In this document: piece by piece, positions 8,722 through 17,553 of the stretch
How the letters are laid out: each line of letters opens with the position of its first letter
Numbering within the stretch: the stretch's first letter is position 1
Assembly (NCBI RefSeq): GCF_001008165.2
Contig: NZ_CP011452.2
Location: 1,488,001 to 1,552,000, forward strand
Reading direction: 5' to 3'
Source: Croceibacterium atlanticum
Lineage (GTDB): Bacteria; Pseudomonadota; Alphaproteobacteria; Sphingomonadales; Sphingomonadaceae
Length of the DNA: 64,000 nucleotides
The notes under the pieces: generated by a model
The model's database searches: none
Told to the model about the DNA's origin: nothing
What the model saw: the letters and a program-made list of their open reading frames with translations, nothing else
Position numbers and translations under genes: made by a program

Positions 8722-10115
8722 CGTGCGGTCTGCAGGATCGCTGCCGATGCGGGATGTGCATCATGCGTGGTCTTGTCCCAGCGCGGCGGGGCGCCGGCCA
8801 GCGTGCCGAGATAGGCGAAGACAGCGCGCCGCCCGGCCATGATCGCAATGATATTGGACATGGGCAATCGCAGCACTGCGCGCAGCCCCTCCATCAAACC
8901 ATATTCGCGCGCGGTGAACAGGAACCGCATTCCCGCACGCCAGAGCAGGCTGGCAAAATTCGCGGCGATCAGGGCAAGGATCACGGGATCGGCATGCCAT
9001 GCCGGCACGAAGCTGAAGCCGCGCGCCACGAACAGGATGCCTGACAGAAGCAGCAAGCCATAGGCCGACAGCAGCACAAAGGCGCTCAGCGGTCCGCGCC
9101 GGTCCCGCAGGCGCATCCACCATTCACCTGCGCCCCCGGACCAGCCAAGCCGGTCCCAGCCCTGAAGCGCAATGCCATGCACCCAGCGCGCCTTCTGCCT
9201 GACAGATTGATCCAGCCGCGACGGGAAATAAGCGCGCGTGGCGACCAATTGCCCGTCTTCCCCCCTTGCGCGCAGCAAACGCGCACGCCCTCCGGCAGCC
9301 TTCACCCTCAGCCCCAGCTCGTAATCCTCCGTCAGCGAATCGAGCGAGAACGGACCGCTTGCATTCATCCGGCGGGCGATCGTGGCGAGGACGGGCCGCG
9401 AGAAGGCGCAGCCCACGCCCGCAGCAGGCAAACCCGCGCCCAGCGCGCATCGCACCAGCAATTCCTTGCCATGCGATTCGGCAAATTCCTCGCAATAATG
9501 GCTGCCCACCCAGCGCGAATGGCGTTGCGGTTCCGGCAGGACCGGCAATTGCACGAATTCGGCCCGTTCCAGCGCATGATCGAGCAGGCCCAGGGCAGCC
9601 GAATCGACCATGTCTTCCGCGTCGTGGAGCACGACCATGGAAAACTCGCGCCCGCTGCGCCGTTCATCCTCCTCCAGCGCGGCATAAAGACGGTTGAGGC
9701 AATCGGCCTTTGTCGTCGGCCCGTCCCGGTCATTGATAACCAGCCTGACGCGGCTATCGCCCGATGCCGCGCGCATCACTGCCTCGGCCGTGCCGGGATC
9801 GTTGCGATAACAGCCGACATAAAGGCGCAGATCAGCCTGCGGCCAGGCCGACAGCGCGTGCGCCACCGTCAATTCAATGACTTCTTCTTCACGCCAGGCG
9901 GGTATGAATACAGCCGCCGGGCCGGACAGAACCCGTTCCCGTGCCCGCTTGCGGTTGATCCTGATGCTCCGCGCTCGCCCCGAAAGGCGCAGCCAGATCC
10001 ACACCAGATCCATTGCGAATTCATCCAATGCCCCGAGCAGGAAGAACGTGCCCGCGAACAATAGCAATTCGTACTCGGCTTGCGCCAAGATTTCGAAGAT
10101 GGTCACCGCCCCCAA
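8718..10115 (-). CDS. Family 2 glycosyltransferase, NfrB-like (membrane)
   Basis: A 465-residue inner-membrane processive-type glycosyltransferase. An N-terminal membrane segment (about 15-45) is followed by the GT-A domain with AAVFIPAWREEEVI, the metal-binding HDAED (D165, D168), the acceptor motif TEDYELG (E263, D264) and RQKARW (306-311), then further membrane helices (about 350-440). This order matches NfrB of the phage N4 adsorption system and related sphingomonad proteins that make or export a surface glycan. E. coli NfrB carries an additional cyclic-di-GMP-binding domain that is absent here. It is translationally coupled to the interrupted NfrA-like gene downstream. Sugar donor and product are not deducible. 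Confidence 0.82.
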   Translation of the reverse strand: MGAVTIFEILAQAEYELLLFAGTFFLLGALDEFAMDLVWIWLRLSGRARSIRINRKRARERVLSGPAAVFIPAWREEEVIELTVAHALSAWPQADLRLYVGCYRNDPGTAEAVMRAASGDSRVRLVINDRDGPTTKADCLNRLYAALEEDERRSGREFSMVVLHDAEDMVDSAALGLLDHALERAEFVQLPVLPEPQRHSRWVGSHYCEEFAESHGKELLVRCALGAGLPAAGVGCAFSRPVLATIARRMNASGPFSLDSLTEDYELGLRVKAAGGRARLLRARGEDGQLVATRAYFPSRLDQSVRQKARWVHGIALQGWDRLGWSGGAGEWWMRLRDRRGPLSAFVLLSAYGLLLLSGILFVARGFSFVPAWHADPVILALIAANFASLLWRAGMRFLFTAREYGLMEGLRAVLRLPMSNIIAIMAGRRAVFAYLGTLAGAPPRWDKTTHDAHPASAAILQTAR

Positions 10116-10475
10116 CGACCCTGTTCTGTAAGGCCCGAAAGCCCGCGATCCCTATGGTTAACGCTACTTGCTTCGCCCGGAAATGCAACCGGCCGATCCG
10201 GCTTGAACGGGCAACCAGCGGGCGACTTTGCCGCGCAAGCCGGCAAATATTTCGGGATCTGAGGAGGTTGGTCCGGCCGTGCCGGGAAAGAGAAAATTTC
10301 AGCGGAAGCCGGAACGGCCAAGCTTGCCCTGTGCCAGGCCGGTTAGCGGCCAGCCTGGATTAGGGTAATCACCTCTTCCTGAACGCCGGGCCGATTGAAA
10401 CAGGCGAAACCAGGTATTGGAGAAAGCAGGGGGAACAGTCCGCATGGCCCGTTTCCCCTGCGACGAATGACGCGA
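10116..10475. other. Intergenic region without recognisable gene
   Basis: These 360 bases separate the upstream ends of the NfrB-like operon and the 3' end of the DUF3297 gene. No reading frame here has both a plausible start and protein-like composition. A GAGGAGG at about 10261-10267 is followed by only a 33-codon TTG frame. Apart from the hairpin listed at 10426-10461, nothing is recognised. The part near 10116-10180 should contain the promoter of the glycosyltransferase operon. Confidence 0.6.
10426..10461 (-). terminator. Probable terminator of the DUF3297 gene
   Basis: GCAGGGGGAA (10426-10435) pairs with TTTCCCCTGC (10452-10461) with one mismatch around a 16-base loop. On the minus strand, downstream of the DUF3297 stop, the stem is followed by a short pyrimidine run. 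It is a weak but well-placed terminator. Confidence 0.5.
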
Positions 10476-10790
10476 TCAGTCTTTCCTGGCGACCGGGGCG
10501 TCTTCACCCAGATCTTCGAACCACGCTTCCACCGGGCCGTTCAGCTTGATGGTCAGCGGGCGGCCGTGGCGATCCATGGTCTTGCCGGCCTGGACGCGGA
10601 CCCAACCTTCGGAAATGCAATATTCCTCGACATTGCTGCGCACCGTTCCCTTGAAACGGATGCCGATGCCACGGCGCAGCAATTCGCCATTGAAATGCTT
10701 GCTGCGCGGATCAATCGCCAGATGATCGGGCGGCACATCCGCGCCAGTAGCTGCGGTTTCCGGTTCGGCGGGGTTCTGTTCGTCACTCAT
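10476..10790 (-). CDS. DUF3297 family protein
   Basis: A 104-residue small soluble protein. After an acidic, disordered N-terminus (about 25 residues), it carries the conserved DUF3297 core PDHLAIDPRSKHFNGELLRRGIGIRFKG and KTMDRHGRPLTIKLNGPVE. The family is widespread in alpha- and gammaproteobacteria and has no established function. No membrane segment or catalytic motif is visible. It lies alone on the minus strand, upstream of a likely terminator, with a small proline-rich gene before it. Confidence 0.88.
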   Translation of the reverse strand: MSDEQNPAEPETAATGADVPPDHLAIDPRSKHFNGELLRRGIGIRFKGTVRSNVEEYCISEGWVRVQAGKTMDRHGRPLTIKLNGPVEAWFEDLGEDAPVARKD

Positions 10791-10822
10791 GAAGGGCGCT
10801 TAGCCACGGCTTTCAGGCAAAA

Positions 10823-11182
10823 TCAATCCGGAGGTGGCGGAGTTTCGACCGGCGCCGTGCCGGGCACGGCCGGTGTTTCCGGCGGGGAAACATCCGGTCC
10901 ATCCGTGTCGCCCTGCCCCGGACCGATCTCCGCCGGCCCCTTTCCGGGGTTATCCGTGTCTTCCTTGTCGGGGCTGAATTCGTCCGGCGCCTTGCCGGGC
11001 TTCACCTGGTCAGCGCGCTCGCCACCCCGCGGCTGGACAGCGCTGCCGGGTGCATCAGCATCCCCGTCGGGCGGTGCCAGTTCCGCCGCATCATGTTGAT
11101 CCGCCCGCGAATTCACCACTGGCGGCGTGGCGGGCGGAATATGCGAATGGCGCTGGTCGCCATAGGTATGTTCTCGGTCCAT
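10823..11182 (-). CDS. Small proline/acid-rich hypothetical protein
   Basis: A 119-residue protein of unknown function, predicted to be disordered: rich in Pro, Asp, Glu and Gly, with repeated phrases such as PDEFSPDKEDTDNPGKGP and GPGQGDTDGPDVSPPETP. It has no signal peptide, membrane helix or recognised domain. The start at 11182 (MDREHTYGD) is chosen because a GAGGAC site lies 6 bases upstream and because a longer version would run through the tRNA-Leu gene. Low-complexity GC-rich sequence can give false frames, so coding status is moderate. Confidence 0.5.
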   Translation of the reverse strand: MDREHTYGDQRHSHIPPATPPVVNSRADQHDAAELAPPDGDADAPGSAVQPRGGERADQVKPGKAPDEFSPDKEDTDNPGKGPAEIGPGQGDTDGPDVSPPETPAVPGTAPVETPPPPD

Positions 11183-11337
11183 GATGCTGTCCTCGTTGCC
11201 TGTTCCAAGAACGAACCGGCCGCCCCTGCCGTTCCTGATGAACGATGATCCCGCCGTGCCGCTTGCCCTTTTCAGCGCTGCCTTATAAGGGCGGCTGCCT
11301 GTTTCGCAGGTTAGCACCTGTGCGAGTTCGTCGGGCC

Positions 11338-11422
<85 letters not shown>

Positions 11423-11469
11423 GTTCCCTGGCGCCCCGGGCAGCATGAGTATTTGGAAGGCTGTTTGAA

Positions 11470-13074
11470 ATGCAGATCGTAGAGACCACCAATGAGGGCC
11501 TCAAGCGCGCTTATACGCTGACGATTCCGGCCAGCGATATCGAATCGCGGATTGATGCGGAAGTGAAGCGGGTGGCCCCGCAGGTGCGCATGCCGGGCTT
11601 CCGCCCGGGCAAGGTTCCCGCCAATTTGATCAGGAAAATGCATGGCGAGGCCCTGCATTCGGATGCGTTCAACGCTTCCCTGCGCGAATCGGTCGATTCG
11701 CTGATCCAGGAAAAGAAGCTGCGCCCGGCCCTGCAGCCCAAGATCGACATTGCCGACGGTTATGAACAGGGCAAGGATGCCGAACTGACCGTCGAAGTGG
11801 AGGTGCTGCCGGAAATCGAAGCGCCCTCCATCGAAGGTCTGACGCTGGAAAAGCTGGTCGTGCCGGTTTCCGATGCCGACCTGGACGAAGCGCTGGGTAA
11901 GATTGCCGAGAACCAGAAGAGCTACAAAGACGCGGCCAAGACCAAGAAGGCTGCCGAAGGCGACCAGATCATCATCGATTTCGTCGGCCGCGTGGATGGC
12001 GAGGAATTCGAAGGCGGCAAGGCCGAAGGCGCGCCGCTGGTGATCGGTTCCGGCCAGTTCATTCCGGGCTTTGAAGATCAGCTGACCGGCGTGAAGACCG
12101 GCGACACGAAGACCATCAAGGTCACCTTCCCTGAAGATTATCCGGCCAAGCACCTGGCCGGCAAGGAAGCCGAATTCGACGTCACCGTTCAGCAGGTGAA
12201 GATCGAAACCGAAACCAAGATCGACGATGATTTCGCCAAGCAGCTCGGCCTGGAAAGCGCCGACAAGCTGAAGGAACTGCTGAAGGGCCAGCTGGAGCAG
12301 GAAACTGCCGGGCTTACCCGCACGCAGATGAAGCGCCAGCTGCTGGACAAGCTGGCCGCGGATTACGATTTCGACGTGCCGCCGAGCATGGTCGAAGCCG
12401 AATTCGAACAGATCTGGCAGCAGTTGCAGGCTGAAGTCGCCCGGGAAGAAAATCCGGAAGAAGGCCTGAAGGAAATCGAAGCCGAGAAGGACGATTACAA
12501 GCGGATTGCCGAACGCCGGGTGCGTCTGGGCCTGCTTCTGTCCGAAATCGGCCAGACCAATGGCGTGGAAATCACCCAGCAGGAAATGGGCATGCTGATC
12601 CAGCAGGCCGCCCAGCAGTACCGCCCGGAAGACCGCGAACGGTTCGTCGAATATGTCCGTCAGGACCCGATGGCCCAGGCCCAGCTTCGTGCACCGCTGT
12701 ATGAAGACAAGGTCGTGGACTTCCTGTTCGACAAGGCCGAAGTTTCCGAACGCGAAGTGACGCGCGAGGAACTGGAAGCCGCGATCGAAGCGGACGAAAA
12801 GGAAGAGACCAAGCCCGCCGCCAAGAAGAAGGCTCCGGCCAAGAAGGCCGCGCCGAAGAAGGCTGCCGACAAGGACGAGGCGGAAAAGCCTGCTGCCAAG
12901 AAGGCCGCTCCGAAGAAAGCCGCCGCCACCAAGAAGGCAGCCGAAGGCGATGACGCCGCCGAAAAGGCGGAAGCGAAGCCCGCTGCCAAGAAGGCTCCGG
13001 CCAAGAAAGCCGCTCCGAAAAAGGCTGCCGCCGCCAAGAAGCCGGCAGCCAAGAAGGGCGAGGCTGACAAGTAA
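11470..13074 (+). CDS. tig: Trigger factor (ribosome-associated chaperone, FKBP-type PPIase) with Lys/Ala-rich tail
   Basis: Trigger factor binds the ribosomal exit tunnel and folds nascent chains. The 534-residue protein has the N-terminal ribosome-binding domain (signature GFRPGKVP near residue 44), an FKBP-like PPIase domain (about 155-245, VIGSGQFIPGFEDQL) and the helical C-terminal chaperone domain (to about residue 435). Bacterial trigger factors are normally about 430-450 residues. The extra length is an 89-residue tail (about 446-534) made of AAKK, APAKKAAPKKAA and similar repeats, reminiscent of histone H1-type tails. The codon composition of the tail matches the rest of the gene. 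clpP and clpX, often adjacent to tig, are about 17 kb downstream. A clear terminator follows. Confidence 0.95.
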   Translation: MQIVETTNEGLKRAYTLTIPASDIESRIDAEVKRVAPQVRMPGFRPGKVPANLIRKMHGEALHSDAFNASLRESVDSLIQEKKLRPALQPKIDIADGYEQGKDAELTVEVEVLPEIEAPSIEGLTLEKLVVPVSDADLDEALGKIAENQKSYKDAAKTKKAAEGDQIIIDFVGRVDGEEFEGGKAEGAPLVIGSGQFIPGFEDQLTGVKTGDTKTIKVTFPEDYPAKHLAGKEAEFDVTVQQVKIETETKIDDDFAKQLGLESADKLKELLKGQLEQETAGLTRTQMKRQLLDKLAADYDFDVPPSMVEAEFEQIWQQLQAEVAREENPEEGLKEIEAEKDDYKRIAERRVRLGLLLSEIGQTNGVEITQQEMGMLIQQAAQQYRPEDRERFVEYVRQDPMAQAQLRAPLYEDKVVDFLFDKAEVSEREVTREELEAAIEADEKEETKPAAKKKAPAKKAAPKKAADKDEAEKPAAKKAAPKKAAATKKAAEGDDAAEKAEAKPAAKKAPAKKAAPKKAAAAKKPAAKKGEADK

Positions 13075-13098
13075 GGTCCGGCCAAGCCGAACCTATGC

Positions 13099-13135
13099 AA
13101 GGGGCGCGGGCCATGGCCTGCGCCCCTTTGTTTTT
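13099..13135 (+). terminator. Rho-independent terminator after tig
   Basis: AAGGGGCGC (13099-13107) pairs perfectly with GCGCCCCTT (13120-13128), with inner pairing across GGGCCATGGCCT, and is followed by TGTTTTT. Confidence 0.88.
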
Positions 13136-13650
13136 CAGCAAACGTCGATTCGCATCGCGGACACGGCCTGGCTGAACAATTGCCGCCCTGGCCGCTTTCC
13201 TGCGGCTCCGCTGGATGCAAAGCCAATCCGTTCCAGCAATGCCCGCGACGGGCCGTTTTCCGGGTGACATTCCGCCACCAGCCGACAGGTCGGGAAACGC
13301 TGGGCGATCAGCCCTGTTGCGGCGCGCAGGCTCTCTGTCGCCAGCCCCCTGCCCCGCGCGGTCGCAGCGAACCAGTAGCCGATCTCAATTCGTCTGCCTG
13401 CCTGGCGATGAGCGCCGATCACGCCCAGCAAGTGGCCAAGCCGCCGATCCCGCACCGCCAGGAAGCAATCATGCTTCGAACAGCCGGCGATCAGGGCGCG
13501 GGCATCCGACAGGGTGAAGGGATCGGGCAGGAAATGAACCTTTGCCGTCACCGATTCATCCGTGATCGCCCACAATTCCTCGGCATCTTCCGCGCGCAGT
13601 GGATCGATCCGGCATCGCGCGGTCGAAAGGGTCCGGAAGGGGAAAAACAC
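13135..13650 (-). CDS. GNAT family N-acetyltransferase (RimJ/RimL-like)
   Basis: A 171-residue acetyltransferase. The RLRIDPL-type start, the acetyl-CoA loop ATARGRGLATESLRAA (Q/R-x-x-G-x-G/A motif, about residues 91-106) and the ECHPENGPSRALLERIGF stretch (about 124-141) are diagnostic of the RimJ/RimL branch of GNAT, which acetylates ribosomal or other protein N-termini or small amines. The actual substrate is unknown. The gene ends at the tig terminator, convergent with tig. Upstream, 13651-13854 shows no other gene. Confidence 0.85.
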   Translation of the reverse strand: MFFPFRTLSTARCRIDPLRAEDAEELWAITDESVTAKVHFLPDPFTLSDARALIAGCSKHDCFLAVRDRRLGHLLGVIGAHRQAGRRIEIGYWFAATARGRGLATESLRAATGLIAQRFPTCRLVAECHPENGPSRALLERIGFASSGAAGKRPGRQLFSQAVSAMRIDVC

Positions 13651-13854
13651 TGGCAGTCTCCGTCAAGAACCGCCGCGCTGCATGACTTCTGGATCTGGAT
13701 GACCATTTGCCGCGAACACGGCGGCATTGGTCACAAATGATGACGTGCCGCTCCTTAAAAGGAGCGCCAATAATTCGCCTGAATTCGGTTCTGGGCCTCG
13801 GTCATCGCCGGAGCCTTTGCCACGCCCCTTCCCGGCAGGCAAGAAGGCAGGGGC

Positions 13855-15321
13855 TCATTGTTCCTGCCAGCGGCGGAAGGTGGGCCTGGGTATGCTGGCA
13901 CTGCGCGCCCGCTCGTAAGCGGCGCCTGCCTGCAATATTGCCGCATCCTCCCACCTGGCACCGATGAAGGACAGGCCGATCGGCAGGCCGTGGACGGCGC
14001 CCATCGGCACGGAAAGATGCGGATAGCCGGAAACAGCCGCCAGCGTCCCCGCCCCGATTGATCCTTCATAGGCATCGCCCATCACAAGGTCGATCGGCCA
14101 GGCCGGACCTGTCGTCGGCGCGATCAGGAAGGCCACATCATTTTCGTGCAGCAATTTGTCGATGCCGCGTTCGCCTGCCAGATGCAGGGCGTTCCGCCTT
14201 GCCGCTTCATAGGCCCTGCGATCCGTGCTCGCTTCCGCCTGCACGAATATCTCCTGCCGGAACCACGGCATTTCCCGGTCAGCATTGTCCTGATTGAAGG
14301 CAATCGCATCGGCCAGGCTGCGGATCGGGATGTCGGCGGGCGATCCGCTCAGATAAGCGCCGAGATCCTCCCGCAGTTCGAACAGCAGGGTCTGGAATTC
14401 ATCACGGCCAAGCTCGTTCGGGAAATCATAATCGATCTCCACCAGCTGGGCGCCTGCCTTGCGCAAATCCTCCAGCGCGGTTTCGAACACCGCCGCGACC
14501 TTGGCACTGTCGCCCACCTGCTTGCGCATCACGCCGATCCGAACCCCGGATAGAGAGGCGGCTTCCAGCCCGGCGGTAAAATCCGTGACATGGGCATCCG
14601 CATCGGCCGTTGCCGCGTCAGCCGGGTCCGTTCCGGCAATGGCATTGAGCAGCAATGCAGCATCGGCGACATTGCGCGCCATCGGCCCGGCCGTATCCTG
14701 CGAATGGCTGATCGGTACGATATGAGTGCGGCTGACCAGCCCCACGGTCGGCTTGAAGCCGACAATGCCGTTGACGCTGGCCGGACAGGTGATGGACCCG
14801 TCCGTTTCCGTGCCGATTGCCGCCCAGCTCAGCTCCGCCGCCACGGCCGCGCCGCTGCCGGAAGAAGAACCGCAGGCATTGCGATCAGTGGCATGTGGAT
14901 TGCGTGTCTGCCCGCCCACCGCACTCCATCCACTGGTCGATCGGGTGGAGCGGATATTGGCCCATTCGGACAGGTTGGTCTTGCCCAGCACAACCCCGCC
15001 CGCCTGGCGCAGGCGCGTTATCAGCGGGGCATCGCGGCCTGTATCATTGCCGGCAAGCGCCAGGCTGCCCGCCGTGGTCGGCCATTCGACCGTTTCGATA
15101 TTGTCCTTCACCAGCACGGTGCGGCCGCCCAGCAATGTGCCCTGGGCCTGGCGTGCCAGTTCCGGCGCATCGGCATTGAAGGCGATCACGGCGTTCAGCT
15201 GCGGCCCCGCATCGTCCAGCGCAGCGATACGATCGAGATAGACCTGCGCGTCTTCAGCCGGATCGGCCCGAAGCGGCGCGGCGAGGAGGGCAAGGCCCGC
15301 CAGGAGGAAAGCTCTCTTCAT
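13855..15321 (-). CDS. Secreted amidase-signature family hydrolase
   Basis: A 488-residue amidase with a signal peptide (MKRAFLLAGLALLAAPLRA). The start at 15321 is chosen because it places this signal peptide at the N-terminus; an upstream in-frame ATG at 15369 would precede it with 16 polar residues. The Ser-cisSer-Lys triad is visible: K72 (VLVKDN), S153 in CGSSSGSG and S176 in TETDGSI. Such enzymes hydrolyse carboxamide bonds; a periplasmic location suggests action on an imported substrate before it crosses the inner membrane. It is the last gene of the TonB receptor - hydrolase - MFS - amidase run, 60 bases after the MFS gene. Confidence 0.9.
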   Translation of the reverse strand: MKRAFLLAGLALLAAPLRADPAEDAQVYLDRIAALDDAGPQLNAVIAFNADAPELARQAQGTLLGGRTVLVKDNIETVEWPTTAGSLALAGNDTGRDAPLITRLRQAGGVVLGKTNLSEWANIRSTRSTSGWSAVGGQTRNPHATDRNACGSSSGSGAAVAAELSWAAIGTETDGSITCPASVNGIVGFKPTVGLVSRTHIVPISHSQDTAGPMARNVADAALLLNAIAGTDPADAATADADAHVTDFTAGLEAASLSGVRIGVMRKQVGDSAKVAAVFETALEDLRKAGAQLVEIDYDFPNELGRDEFQTLLFELREDLGAYLSGSPADIPIRSLADAIAFNQDNADREMPWFRQEIFVQAEASTDRRAYEAARRNALHLAGERGIDKLLHENDVAFLIAPTTGPAWPIDLVMGDAYEGSIGAGTLAAVSGYPHLSVPMGAVHGLPIGLSFIGARWEDAAILQAGAAYERARSASIPRPTFRRWQEQ

Positions 15322-15381
15322 AGTTGCATGCTTGCCCTGCCCGACGGCGATTGCAAGCGGGCACAACAAGCCCGGCAGGCT

Positions 15382-16677
15382 CTATTCCTCTACCCAGTCG
15401 CGGCGCAGGCTGCGGCCGGCCAGGCCCATCAGCAATGCGGCAACGCCATAGAGCGCCAGCGAATAGAGCATGGAATAACGCAACGCCTCATCGCCGTAAT
15501 AGGGCACGAGGAATTCCGAGAGGGCGCCCAGTGCATAGATGCCGCCGCCCAGACCGATCAGGTTGTTGATGAGCAGGAACAGGGCGGAAGCGGTGGACCG
15601 TTCCGCCGGTTTCACCAGATGCTGGATCGCCGAAAGCACGGGGCCAAGCCAGACATAAGCCAGCGCCTGCGGGATGAGGAACAGGACAAAGGCCATCCAC
15701 GCGCTGGAACTGGAAATACCCAGCGCGAATAGCGGCGCCCCGATGAAGAAGGCGATCCCCGGCAGCCAGGAATAGAACGCCCGGTCCCGGTGGCCGAGCC
15801 GATCGCCCAGCCAGCCGCCGCCCAGCACGCCGGCTATCCCGCCAATCAGCAGCAAGGCGCCGAAGAATTGCGATGCCTGTACCAGGTCGAATCCGAAACT
15901 GCGCTGCAGCAGGCTGGGCAACCAGAAGGCGATGCCATAGCCCAGCATGGAAGAGCAGGCCGCGCCGAATGACAGGAACCAGAAGGATGGCTTGCGCGCC
16001 AGCAACCCGGCTGTTGCCCGAAAGCCGGGCATGTCCGGCACCGTGGCGCGATCAGGCGAGGCAGGAACGGAGGATGCAGGAACACGCGGGCGATCCTTCA
16101 CCAGCAATTTGAACAAGGGCGCGATGACCACACCGCCCAGCCCGACCACGAAGAACGCAAGCCGCCAGTCAACCGTAGCGGCGATATATCCGCCCGCCAG
16201 CACCCCGATGGCAGAGCCCAGCGGGATGCCCAGCGAATAGATCGACAATGCAGTCGCGCGGCGCTCGCTGGGAAAATAATCACCGATCAGCGCATAGGAC
16301 GGTGCGACCCCGCCCGCTTCGCCGATGCCGACGCCCAGACGGGCGAGGAAGATATGCCAGAAACCCTGCGCCAGCCCGCACAGGGCGGTAAAGCCGCTCC
16401 ACAGAACCAGCGATATAGTTATGACCCAGCTGCGGCTGGTCCGGTCGGCCAGGGCCGCCAGCGGCACGGCCAGCGTGGAATAGAGCAAGGCAAAGGCCAC
16501 GCCGCCCAGCAGGCCCATCTGTCCATCGCTGAGCTGCAGATTCTGCTGGATCGGTGCGGCCAGGATGGCGAGTATCTGCCGGTCGACGAAATTGAAGATA
16601 TAGACCAGCAGCAGCATCCCCAGCACCATGTTGGGGTGCGAACGGGGCTGCGCGGGAATGGCTGCCGATGCGCTCAT
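15382..16677 (-). CDS. Major facilitator superfamily transporter
   Basis: A 431-residue inner-membrane transporter with about twelve hydrophobic helices. The start at 16677 (MSASAAIPAQ) gives a 4-base ATGA overlap with the hydrolase stop. Family features are FNFVDRQILAILAAPIQ in helix 1 and the loop between helices 2 and 3 (LADRTSRSW), plus GIGEAGGVAPSYALIGDYFP in helix 5, a sequence typical of the Spns/sphingomonad MFS group. In sphingomonads such MFS proteins usually sit beside TonB receptors and hydrolases and are thought to import the processed ligand. The substrate is not known here. Translational coupling with the alpha/beta hydrolase supports joint function. Confidence 0.9.
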   Translation of the reverse strand: MSASAAIPAQPRSHPNMVLGMLLLVYIFNFVDRQILAILAAPIQQNLQLSDGQMGLLGGVAFALLYSTLAVPLAALADRTSRSWVITISLVLWSGFTALCGLAQGFWHIFLARLGVGIGEAGGVAPSYALIGDYFPSERRATALSIYSLGIPLGSAIGVLAGGYIAATVDWRLAFFVVGLGGVVIAPLFKLLVKDRPRVPASSVPASPDRATVPDMPGFRATAGLLARKPSFWFLSFGAACSSMLGYGIAFWLPSLLQRSFGFDLVQASQFFGALLLIGGIAGVLGGGWLGDRLGHRDRAFYSWLPGIAFFIGAPLFALGISSSSAWMAFVLFLIPQALAYVWLGPVLSAIQHLVKPAERSTASALFLLINNLIGLGGGIYALGALSEFLVPYYGDEALRYSMLYSLALYGVAALLMGLAGRSLRRDWVEE

Positions 16678-17534
16678 GCCGCATATTCCTTCAGGAAAGG
16701 CTTGATCGCCTGAATCGCCGCCTCCTCGTCCAGCAACGGAGCATGGCCCCTTCGCGGCACTTCGGCGAGCGTAAACGGCCCGGAATGGCGCCGTTCCATC
16801 TCCTTCGCCGTTTCCGGTGAAAGCAGGTCCGACAAGGCGCCGCGCAACAGCAGAACGGGTTTGCCGGCCAGCGCTTCCCACAGGGGCCACAGATCGGGCT
16901 GCGGCGTATCGCCGCTATCGGCAAAGCCCGCGGCGATCGCCGGATCATAGGCATATTCCACCCGCCCATCGGCGCGTTGGCGGCAAGTGCGCGCGGCGAA
17001 GGCCAGCCAGTCGGCCTCCGCAAAACCGGGGAAGGCATCGCGATTGATCGCCGCGCAATTCGCAGCCGCCTCTTCCCAGTCCGCGAAGGGTTCCGAAGGG
17101 CCGACATAGCCGGCGATCCGCGCCAGCCCGGCCGGATCGAGCACCGGGCCGATATCGTTCAGCACCACGGCCGAAACCGCTTCCGGCCTGGTCGCGGCCA
17201 TGATCATGGCCATCAGCCCGCCCATGGACGTACCGATCAGCGCAGCCCGTTCCACACCCAGCATGTCCAGCAGGGCGAACATGTCCCGCGCATAGATGTC
17301 CGGCCGGTAATTGGCCGGATCGGGATCGTTCTGCGATAATCCCCTGCCCCGCTGGTCCGGCACGATCAGGCGATATCGGCCCGCCAGATGCTGCGCCAGG
17401 GGGACAAAATCGGCGCTGTTCCTGGTCAGGCCGTGCATCAGCAACAATGGCGGCCCGTCACCCGGATAATCGCGGGCAAACAATTCCAGATCGCCGCCCG
17501 CACTGCGGTAGCCGATGCGCTTGTAATCGATCAT
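16674..17534 (-). CDS. Alpha/beta hydrolase
   Basis: A 286-residue cytoplasmic alpha/beta-hydrolase. The oxyanion HG motif (LLMHG, 31-35), nucleophile S103 in GTSMGG and catalytic H264 (RRGHAPLL) are present; an acid residue is expected in the strand around residue 235 (ALSDLLSPE). It probably hydrolyses an ester, lactone or C-C bond. The start at 17534 (MIDYKRIGY) is used because the longer frame to 17564 enters the 3'-flanking sequence of the TonB receptor gene. It sits between the TonB receptor gene (20 bases upstream) and the MFS gene (4-base overlap), so it belongs to the same uptake operon. Confidence 0.9.
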   Translation of the reverse strand: MIDYKRIGYRSAGGDLELFARDYPGDGPPLLLMHGLTRNSADFVPLAQHLAGRYRLIVPDQRGRGLSQNDPDPANYRPDIYARDMFALLDMLGVERAALIGTSMGGLMAMIMAATRPEAVSAVVLNDIGPVLDPAGLARIAGYVGPSEPFADWEEAAANCAAINRDAFPGFAEADWLAFAARTCRQRADGRVEYAYDPAIAAGFADSGDTPQPDLWPLWEALAGKPVLLLRGALSDLLSPETAKEMERRHSGPFTLAEVPRRGHAPLLDEEAAIQAIKPFLKEYAA

Positions 17535-17553
17535 GATTCTTCCCGGCCAGCAA

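Noticed and set aside
10255-10363. GAGGAGG followed by a TTG frame of 33 codons
   Set aside because: The product lacks any protein-like pattern and the region is probably non-coding.
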